A DNA stretch of 19,423 nucleotides from assembly GCA_934663645.1 (NCBI GenBank), contig CAKUKR010000040.1:1-19423 (forward strand), given 5' to 3'. A model generated the notes under the pieces. That model saw only the letters and a list, made by a program, of their open reading frames with translations, made no database searches and was not told where the DNA came from. Of this stretch, positions 1-6,514 are shown in pieces (the stretch's first letter is position 1; each line of letters begins with the position of its first letter). Position numbers and translations under genes: made by a program. Source of the DNA: an uncultured Muribaculaceae bacterium (GTDB lineage Bacteria; Bacteroidota; Bacteroidia; Bacteroidales; Muribaculaceae).

Positions 1-248
1 CCTTCAGCATCGACTACGACACCGACACAGCTGTTGACGGCATCTACGCAGAGGGCGGCATGACATACCGCGACGGCATGCTCCACATCGCAGGACAGGC
101 CACAGACCTGGCAGTATGCGACCTGGCAGGACGTGTAATCCTCTCCATGCCCGCATGTACAGGCAGCGTGACACTCCCCGGCGAGGGCATGATGATAGCC
201 ACCGCAACAATCGGCGGCAAGACCGTGACACTGAAAGTGATGAGATAA
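1..248 (+). CDS. C-terminal end of a secreted/surface protein (5' truncated)
   Basis: The frame is open from the left edge (first full codon at base 3) and stops at TAA 246-248, giving about 81 visible residues. The sequence has alternating beta-type segments with the pattern of a Por-like C-terminal sorting domain: a 'VCDLAGRVI' strand, then a Gly/Leu turn, then a short 'GGKTVTLKVMR' end. In Bacteroidetes, such tails end cell-surface or secreted proteins, some of them exported by the type IX system. This one is degenerate, because the usual 'G.Y.v' step reads 'GEGMMIATA', so I call only a Por-like tail. ATG codons inside the visible part are probably internal, since the upstream frame reads well as protein. 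The body of the protein, and hence its function, lies outside the window. A strong terminator follows 26 bases after the stop, so this is the last gene of its unit. Confidence 0.6.
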   Translation, partial: FSIDYDTDTAVDGIYAEGGMTYRDGMLHIAGQATDLAVCDLAGRVILSMPACTGSVTLPGEGMMIATATIGGKTVTLKVMR

Positions 249-273
249 TCCCCCTTTCAGACAACACAAGACT

Positions 274-312
274 GGAGGGCGCACCATATAGCAGGTGTGC
301 CCTCCCTTCTTT
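274..312 (+). terminator. Rho-independent terminator after the left-edge gene
   Basis: GGAGGGCGCACC (274-285) pairs with GGTGTGCCCTCC (294-305) over 12 bp with one G-U pair and an 8-base loop. It is followed by CTTCTTT. It ends transcription of the left-edge gene before the promoter of the barrel gene. Confidence 0.85.
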
Positions 313-379
313 ATGCTCCCGATGAAGCTTAACCGTATTTCAGGCTACTGCTAAATCGGCGTTAAATCAGCGGTTTGCA

Positions 380-410
380 TTTGATGTGCAAAATTAATGT
401 GTTAATTTCG
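380..410 (+). promoter_or_regulatory. Probable Bacteroidetes-type promoter for the outer-membrane barrel gene
   Basis: TTTG at 380-383 lies 19 bases ahead of TAATTTCG at 403-410. This matches the Bacteroidetes sigma-ABfr layout (-33 TTTG, -7 TAnnTTTG) with one mismatch in the -7 element. Transcription would start a little before 420, leaving a short leader to the ATG at 444. A TTTGCA/TGCAAA dyad (374-379 and 387-392) overlaps the -33 element and could be an operator. Confidence 0.4.
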
Positions 411-443
411 CAGTCGATTTAACACTAACGCAATAAGAGATTT

Positions 444-2909
444 ATGAAGAGAATAATGACCTTGGCACTTTTGGGACTGACTATGCCGCTCGCCGTAATG
501 GCCAAAGGCAACGTCACCGGGTCTGTCTTCAAAAACGGAGACGGGACGCCCATCGACTTCGCCGTAGTCCAGCTGATTGACGCCAAGACCTCGCAGCCCA
601 CCGCATACGGTGCCCAGACCGACGAGGACGGAAACTTCACCATCCCTGATGTCAAGGACGGTGAATACATAGTACGCATCACCAACCTCGGCTCCGTGCC
701 CCAAGAGCGCACAGTCACCATCGCCGGAGGCAATGCCTCAATAGGCAAAGTCGGCCTCTCCGACGACGAGAAGATGCTCGAGGAAGTCGTCGTAACAGGA
801 GTGAAAGGGCAAATGCACTTCGAGCTCGACCGCAAAGTCTTCAACGTAGACAGCAACATCGCCTCCGCCGGCTCGTCAGCCTCCGAGCTGCTCGAGAGCA
901 TACCCTCCGTAGAGGTAGACCAGGACGGCGAAGTATCGCTGCGAGGCAACTCCTCCGTAACAGTGTGGATAAACGGCAAAGAGTCGGGCATGACCTCCGA
1001 CAACCGCGCGCAGATACTCGAGCAGATACCCGCCGAAACCATCGACCGCATCGAGGTAATCACCAACCCCTCAGCCAAGTACAACCCCGAAGGTACAGCC
1101 GGCATCATCAACATCATCCTCAAAAATGACCTGCGCACCGGATACTTCGGCAGCGCGGAGGTAGGAGCGAACTCACGCGGCGGCGCCAACGTCAACGGCA
1201 ACATCAACTACAACGTCGGACGCTTCGAGACATTCGCCGGCCTCGGCCTGCGCATGCGCCACAACAAGGGCGGCTCTGAAAGCCGCCGCTTGTTCGACAA
1301 CGGCGACTACCTCAACTCTGACGCTACATCGCGCAACCACGGCGACAACATATTCCTCCGCCTCGGCGCGACATGGCACGTCACTGACCGCGACGACATC
1401 TACGCAAGCGGCTTCGCTATGTTCGGGCACCGCTGGGGACACTCACAGACACAATACGCATCTACCGTCCCCGGACAGTGGCGCAGCAACTCCAACCTCT
1501 CGCGCGAAAACAGCGACAGCCAGGGCGCGCACATCGAGTGGGGATACAAGCACTCATGGAACAGCTCCCACACCCTCGACGCAAACGTGTCGTTCAACCG
1601 CTGGGGAGGCCCAATGTGGACAGGCTACAACCAGGAGCAGACATTCGAGGACGGCAGCATCGCGTCCGTATACCAGGAGGAAGACCAGCACATAAACACA
1701 AACATCTGGGAAGCCAAGCTCGACTACACCAACCAGCTCACCAAATGGCTCAAGCTCGAAGCCGGATACAACGGCAACTACAGCCACGAGAACACCCCCG
1801 TATCAATCCTCACCGGCACGACGCAAGACAACGCCACGCTCGACCCGAGGCTCTACAACCGGTTCATATACAACAACAACGTCTCAGCCCTCTACCTGAC
1901 GCTCGGCGGCAAATACCGCTCGTTCAGCTTCTCCGCCGGCCTGCGCTCCGAATCATGGCAGGTGCGCACACGCTCCCTCGGATACGGACAAGCCAAGGCA
2001 GACGTCCCTGAATACAAGAAGAACTTCTTCGCCCTATTCCCCTCCGCGTTCATCTCATGGTCGCTGCCACACGACAACGAACTGCAGCTCAACTACACGC
2101 GCCGTCTGCGCCGCCCCTGGGGGCCGCAGCTCAACTCGTTCCGCAACATCGAGGACCCAACAAACATACACATGGGTAATCCCGAACTCGAGCCAGAATA
2201 CACCAACTCATTCGAGCTCAACTACATCAAGTCATGGACGCAGCACATGGTTTCGCTCTCAGCATACGTCCGCTCGTCAGACAACATGATCAGCCACATA
2301 TCATTCATGGGAGAATCAACCATCACCCCGGGCGAGCAGACCATGTACCTCTCACACGCCAACGTCGGCAAGCAGGTCAACTCCGGCTGCGAAATCGTAG
2401 TCAAGAACAACCTCTTCAACCGCGTCCTTGACCTGACCACCACAGCCAACCTCTACAACAACCACATCAGCGCATGGAGCACGATTTACCCCATGGACGG
2501 CGTGGACTACAAAATCTCCGGCGCACGCCAGAACAGCTTCGCCTGGGACATCCGCTGCATGGCGTCTGTACGCATGCCATGGGGTCTGTCGTTTCAGGCA
2601 ACGGGACGATACAACTCGCGAACATTCACAGCGCAAGGCACACGCGAGCCCGGCTGGGACGTTGAGGCCGGAATCCGCAAGACCGCAGGCAACTGGTCAT
2701 TCTCGCTCAACTGCCGCGACATTTTCGATTCGCGCCGCATGCACCACTACACATACGGCGACGGCTACACACAGGAAGACAAACGCTGGCGAAGCGGGCG
2801 CACTCTGAGGTTGACCATCAAATACAGCTTCGGCAACATGAAGTCACGCAAGAACGCGCTGCTCAACGATCAGGAACCCATCGACGCAAGCGGATACGGC
2901 GGCGATTGA
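444..2909 (+). CDS. Outer-membrane beta-barrel protein, TonB-dependent-receptor type
   Basis: 821 residues. Residues 1-20 form a clear signal peptide (MKR followed by a hydrophobic stretch and 'VMA-K'). A carboxypeptidase-regulatory-like beta domain follows ('VTGSVF', 'DEDGNFTIPDVKDGEYIV', roughly residues 22-105). Next comes a TonB plug domain with the typical 'LEEVVVTG', 'ELLESIPSVEVDQDGEVSLRG' and 'IEVITNPSAKYNPEGTAGIINI' motifs (about 113-230). The remainder is a long run of amphipathic strands rich in Asn, Tyr and Trp, ending in a 'LTIKYSFG' strand and a short polar tail. This order is that of the 'outer membrane beta-barrel family' (OMP_b-brl_3) rather than a true SusC. No SusD-like partner lies beside it, so it is probably a lone transporter or surface protein with unknown substrate. 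It has its own promoter and is followed by a hairpin, so it appears monocistronic. Confidence 0.88.
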   Translation: MKRIMTLALLGLTMPLAVMAKGNVTGSVFKNGDGTPIDFAVVQLIDAKTSQPTAYGAQTDEDGNFTIPDVKDGEYIVRITNLGSVPQERTVTIAGGNASIGKVGLSDDEKMLEEVVVTGVKGQMHFELDRKVFNVDSNIASAGSSASELLESIPSVEVDQDGEVSLRGNSSVTVWINGKESGMTSDNRAQILEQIPAETIDRIEVITNPSAKYNPEGTAGIINIILKNDLRTGYFGSAEVGANSRGGANVNGNINYNVGRFETFAGLGLRMRHNKGGSESRRLFDNGDYLNSDATSRNHGDNIFLRLGATWHVTDRDDIYASGFAMFGHRWGHSQTQYASTVPGQWRSNSNLSRENSDSQGAHIEWGYKHSWNSSHTLDANVSFNRWGGPMWTGYNQEQTFEDGSIASVYQEEDQHINTNIWEAKLDYTNQLTKWLKLEAGYNGNYSHENTPVSILTGTTQDNATLDPRLYNRFIYNNNVSALYLTLGGKYRSFSFSAGLRSESWQVRTRSLGYGQAKADVPEYKKNFFALFPSAFISWSLPHDNELQLNYTRRLRRPWGPQLNSFRNIEDPTNIHMGNPELEPEYTNSFELNYIKSWTQHMVSLSAYVRSSDNMISHISFMGESTITPGEQTMYLSHANVGKQVNSGCEIVVKNNLFNRVLDLTTTANLYNNHISAWSTIYPMDGVDYKISGARQNSFAWDIRCMASVRMPWGLSFQATGRYNSRTFTAQGTREPGWDVEAGIRKTAGNWSFSLNCRDIFDSRRMHHYTYGDGYTQEDKRWRSGRTLRLTIKYSFGNMKSRKNALLNDQEPIDASGYGGD

Positions 2910-2952
2910 CACAATGCGCACACGCATTCGCGCTGCATGACACCATACACCC

Positions 2953-2978
2953 GGGGACGGCACACCAGTGCCGCCCCC
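2953..2978 (+). terminator. GC-rich hairpin after the barrel gene, possible terminator
   Basis: GGGGACGGCAC (2953-2963) pairs with GTGCCGCCCCC (2968-2978) around an ACCA loop, with one A-C mismatch. It lies 44 bases beyond the stop codon. No U-run follows, so intrinsic termination is uncertain, but position and strength suit an mRNA 3' end. Confidence 0.5.
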
Positions 2979-3074
2979 GCTGTTATATGCCCAATAAACC
3001 TTCGTGCTTTCCGAGTGCGCGGAACTCTCCGAGCTCTCGCCTTTGTCCCATAATTCGCCTTGCTGCAAATGCAC

Positions 3075-3094
3075 TTCTCTCCGTAAGAGAAATT
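3075..3094 (+). repeat. 20-base element, first copy of a perfect inverted pair
   Basis: TTCTCTCCGTAAGAGAAATT. Its exact reverse complement occurs at 3246-3265. The element itself contains a 6-bp dyad (TTCTCT/AGAGAA around CCGTA), the shape of a dimeric regulator site or a small hairpin. Confidence 0.75.
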
Positions 3095-3205
3095 CATGAC
3101 GATAAGACGCTAACTGTCAGAATATTGTGATTGAGATTGCGCAAGAGAAGCGCACAGAATAGCCTTTTGGAGGTGATAAAGGCAGTGGTAAAATGCGGTC
3201 AAGTA

Positions 3206-3236
3206 TTGTAAAAATCAGAAGTTTACGCTAACTTTG
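3206..3236 (+). promoter_or_regulatory. Bacteroidetes promoter of the seven-gene operon
   Basis: TTG at 3206-3208 (in ATTG) is spaced 20 bases from a perfect TAACTTTG -7 element (TAnnTTTG) at 3229-3236. Transcription should start near 3242-3246, which places the second repeat copy exactly at the start site. That is a classical position for repression. Confidence 0.7.
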
Positions 3237-3245
3237 CAAAACCAA

Positions 3246-3265
3246 AATTTCTCTTACGGAGAGAA
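3246..3265 (-). repeat. 20-base element, second copy, inverted, at the transcription start
   Basis: AATTTCTCTTACGGAGAGAA is the exact reverse complement of 3075-3094. It begins about 10 bases after the -7 element, so a protein bound here would block RNA polymerase. A degenerate direct copy of the first element (CTCTCCGTGACAGAAGTT, 15 of 18 positions matching) lies at about 3371-3388, just ahead of the first gene. Confidence 0.7.
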
Positions 3266-3413
3266 ATTACGCACCAAGAGCCGTCAACTCGCTGATTACC
3301 ACAGTGTAAGAACTTCCGCGTCGTAAAGAGATACGATAAGAGATGTCCTGCATACCCGCTCGCGCTGCCTCTCTCCGTGACAGAAGTTTGCAAATGAACT
3401 AAAACAGATTTAT

Positions 3414-6400
3414 ATGCATACGCTGATAGCAAACACGGGCATACAGACACTGACGTTCCGTATATCCATTGATATGCAAGACCGCCACAAGCAGTGGTTT
3501 CACGAGTGGTACGACAACGACAGCGGCGAGTGGAAACTCGAGCCGGTACATGAGGTATGCTCCGAAGACCAAGGCGCGTGGTATTACCGCAAGGCCGAGC
3601 TGAGCCGAGCCGGCTTCCTCGCCGCCGGCGTGACCTCGATTGAAATCAGCGACCTGCAGCATGCCGGCATATCGCCGCTTTTGGTAGACGGCGAAATGTG
3701 CAGCGGCGTACCAGGTGAAGTCTTCAGCCTCACCTTTTCCGACAAGGCCAACTCGTTCAACGCTTTCGTGAACGAATGGCTGCCCGCCCCCTACTTCTTC
3801 AACCGCACCGAACACAGGCAGACATTCGGCCCGCTCAACTGGGCCCGCTTCAAGCTCGTGCCGGCCGGTGAGGATGGCAGCCGCAAGCTGTACGACGTGC
3901 TGCTCGCTTTCGACACACGGGCGAAATACGAGGGCGACATAGCGGAAAGCGAGGTGCCCGTATTCCGCGACCGATACGGCCTCGACATCGACCTGTCGCT
4001 GTGCAACAACACCCTTGCCCTCTTCGACTTCTGCTCCTCCGGCAAGAGGTGGAGCTACGTTGACGAGCATCTCCTGCACCTGGTGCACCCCGGAGTGGCG
4101 CGTGTCGGGCTGCTGAAGGGCAACAACATACGCCGCATGGGATATGTGGCGTCCTACATATTTCTGATCAGCTACCTGCAAGAGAAGAACCTGCTGCCGG
4201 CAGTCAAGATGTACCGTGCCGACAGCGTGGTGACACGCGACGTTGACATGGTAATCGACATCGGCAACTCGCGCACAACCGCGTTGCTGACAGAGGAGCA
4301 TGAGGGGCAGCTGGATTACTTCAAGCAGGTGCGTCCGCTCTCGCTTACGGACTATACAGACATGCTGGCATACGACGACGAGGGCAACGCACGCATACGC
4401 ACCTACGACGAGCCGTTCGACATGCGGCTGGTGTTCCGCAAGGCAAGTTTCGGCAACTTCGGCCCGCGTGACAGCCGACAGTTCGTCTATCCCAGCTTCG
4501 TCCGCCTCGGCCAGGAAGCCAACTTCCTGATACACCGCGCCTCTTCTGGCGACGACAACGCCACTGGTGCGTTCTCGACATATTCCAGCCCCAAGCGATA
4601 CCTGTGGGACAAGAATTCCAGTCACGAGGAGTGGCGGTTTCTCGTGCTGCCGGGAGAGCCGGACGACCATGTGCTCAACCTGCCGGGCATCTCCCCGATG
4701 CTCCGCAGCGACGGACGCTTCGACCCCAACGGCGAGGGAGGGCAGTCGTCACACTATTCGCGACAGTCGCTCATGACGCTGTCGCTGCTCGAAATGCTGG
4801 TACAGGCGCACACCCAGATCAACGGCATACTCCACCGGTCAGCGGAACACGGCTTCGGAGACGCAGAAAAGCCACGCCGCATCAAGCGCGTCATAGTCAC
4901 CTGCCCCACCGCCATGTCCAAGCTGGAACGCGAGGCGCTGCTGCGCTGCGCCGGGGACGCTGTCAAATTGTTCTCCACGTTCTTCGGCATTGCCAAGGGC
5001 GACATGGCGGAGGTTATACCGCAGCCTGGCTCGCCGAGAGACGACACGCCCTCGCTGTATTACGACGAGGCTACCTGCTCGCAGCTCGTGTACATGTACG
5101 GCGAGGCCGGACACAAGTACAAGGGGTGCTGCGGCGAGTTCTTCCGCCTGTACGGCAGGCAAGAGGGCGACTGCCCGCCGTCGCTCACCGTCGGCTCGCT
5201 CGACATCGGCGCGGGAACGACCGACCTCATGATAAGCCGCTACACCTACGAGAAGGGTGATGTGACCACGCTGTCGCCCGAGCCGGTATTCTACGACAGC
5301 TTCTATTTCGCCGGCGACGACATGCTCAACGGCATGGTGAAAAACGTGATGCTCCTGAGCGAGGACAGCGCGTTGCGCCGCGCCCTCCACCACCTCTCCC
5401 ACCAGGACTACCGCCAGCGCATAAAGAACTTCTTCGGACCTGACCACAACAACCAGACCCTCGCCGACCGCATGCTCCGCAAGGACTTCAACATACAATA
5501 CTCCGTGCCGCTGATGTGCCATTTCCTCGAGCTGCTCAAGAGCGGCAGCAAGGACTGCATGGTGCGCTATGAGGACGTGTTCGCTGAATGTCCCCCCAAC
5601 GAAAGCGTGATACGCGGATTTGCCCGCAAGACCGGGGAGCGCGGCAACGAGGGCATCGACGTGACCAAGCTTGAATGGAGGTTTGACCGCCAGGCTGTGT
5701 CCTCTGTCGTGGAGAAGGAGTTCGAGCCGCTGCTCAAGAAGGTGGCGACTATAATGTACGCGCACGCCTGCGACCTGATACTTCTCTCAGGACGGCCGGC
5801 ATCACTGCCCGCAGTGCGCGAGATTTTCCTGAAATACTACCCCGTCTCGCCAGACCGTCTCATCCTGTTAAACAACTACTATGTCGGCGACTGGTACCCC
5901 TTCGGCAACAACACCGGCTACATCGCCAACCCCAAGACCATTGTGGCAATGGGAGGGCTGATAGCCCATTACGCCTCCGAACTCGGCGGAATGGGCAGCT
6001 TCGTGGTCAACCTCGAGAAACTGCGCACCGGGCTGAAGTCTACGGTCAACTACATCGAGGCCTCACGCGACGGACAGCCGATAGAGTACTTCATCACACC
6101 TGAAAACGCACAGGGCGACCTGACCGTAAGCCAGCTGCCGGCACAGCTGACAGTACGCCAGCTCGGCATGGACACATACCCGAGCCGTCCGCTGTACACC
6201 ATCGCCTTCGACCGCGCACGCATCGCCGACCGCATACGCCGCAAGGCGTTCCTGACAGACGGCACTACGCTGACTGACAACCAGGTCAGAGCATTGACTG
6301 TGAACGCCATAGACGACCTACGAAAGCGCATGCCCTTCAAGCTGACAATACAGCGCGACAGCGACGACAAGGAAAACCTCTCAATCGTTTCCGCAATCGA

Positions 6401-6503
6401 CCGCCACGACAACGAAGTCCAGGACGGAAACCTGGAGATGCACATCCAGAGCCTCGGCACAGACGACCGCTACTGGCTCGACTCAGGCGCGTTTAACTTC
6501 TGA
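3414..6503 (+). CDS. srfB: SrfB-like protein with actin/Hsp70-type ATPase core
   Basis: 1029 residues, close to the usual length of about 1,000 for the SrfB family. The N-terminus 'LIANTGIQTLTFRI' agrees with the conserved SrfB opening, which supports the start at 3414. The ATPase core shows a phosphate-1 loop 'VIDIGNSRTT' (residues 280-289), a phosphate-2 loop 'LDIGAGTTD' (596-604), an adenosine motif 'LILLSGRPASLP' (788-799) and a following helix 'NPKTIVAMGGLI' (839-850). Together these mark the actin/Hsp70/sugar-kinase fold. No signal peptide or membrane segment is seen, so it is cytoplasmic. In enterobacteria, SrfB is encoded with SrfA and SrfC in an SsrB-regulated locus of uncertain function. 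I infer an ATP-driven chaperone- or filament-like role for the complex made by this operon. It is the first gene, 11 nt ahead of the SrfC-like gene. The family call is firm; the role is not known. Confidence 0.82.
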   Translation: MHTLIANTGIQTLTFRISIDMQDRHKQWFHEWYDNDSGEWKLEPVHEVCSEDQGAWYYRKAELSRAGFLAAGVTSIEISDLQHAGISPLLVDGEMCSGVPGEVFSLTFSDKANSFNAFVNEWLPAPYFFNRTEHRQTFGPLNWARFKLVPAGEDGSRKLYDVLLAFDTRAKYEGDIAESEVPVFRDRYGLDIDLSLCNNTLALFDFCSSGKRWSYVDEHLLHLVHPGVARVGLLKGNNIRRMGYVASYIFLISYLQEKNLLPAVKMYRADSVVTRDVDMVIDIGNSRTTALLTEEHEGQLDYFKQVRPLSLTDYTDMLAYDDEGNARIRTYDEPFDMRLVFRKASFGNFGPRDSRQFVYPSFVRLGQEANFLIHRASSGDDNATGAFSTYSSPKRYLWDKNSSHEEWRFLVLPGEPDDHVLNLPGISPMLRSDGRFDPNGEGGQSSHYSRQSLMTLSLLEMLVQAHTQINGILHRSAEHGFGDAEKPRRIKRVIVTCPTAMSKLEREALLRCAGDAVKLFSTFFGIAKGDMAEVIPQPGSPRDDTPSLYYDEATCSQLVYMYGEAGHKYKGCCGEFFRLYGRQEGDCPPSLTVGSLDIGAGTTDLMISRYTYEKGDVTTLSPEPVFYDSFYFAGDDMLNGMVKNVMLLSEDSALRRALHHLSHQDYRQRIKNFFGPDHNNQTLADRMLRKDFNIQYSVPLMCHFLELLKSGSKDCMVRYEDVFAECPPNESVIRGFARKTGERGNEGIDVTKLEWRFDRQAVSSVVEKEFEPLLKKVATIMYAHACDLILLSGRPASLPAVREIFLKYYPVSPDRLILLNNYYVGDWYPFGNNTGYIANPKTIVAMGGLIAHYASELGGMGSFVVNLEKLRTGLKSTVNYIEASRDGQPIEYFITPENAQGDLTVSQLPAQLTVRQLGMDTYPSRPLYTIAFDRARIADRIRRKAFLTDGTTLTDNQVRALTVNAIDDLRKRMPFKLTIQRDSDDKENLSIVSAIDRHDNEVQDGNLEMHIQSLGTDDRYWLDSGAFNF

Positions 6504-6514
6504 CACCACACGAC

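Larger units (their letters stand above)
2910..3413. other. 504-base non-coding regulatory gap ahead of the seven-gene operon
   Basis: No convincing gene is present here. The gap holds a GC hairpin (2953-2978), two perfect inverted copies of a 20-base dyad-containing element (3075-3094 and 3246-3265), a degenerate third copy (about 3370-3387), and a good -33/-7 promoter (3206-3236). The leader from the predicted start site to the ATG at 3414 is about 170 bases, long for this group, and could carry post-transcriptional control. Confidence 0.7.

Noticed and set aside
2906..3130. 74-codon frame after the barrel gene
   Set aside because: It spans the hairpin and the first repeat copy, has no family resemblance, and its ATG overlaps the stop region of the barrel gene without any sign of coding bias.
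3399..5765. Long antisense open frames (423 and 308 codons) opposite the SrfB-like gene
   Set aside because: They mirror a GC-rich gene with strong family motifs on the + strand and show low-complexity His/Val/Arg-rich sequence without recognisable domains. They are shadow frames.
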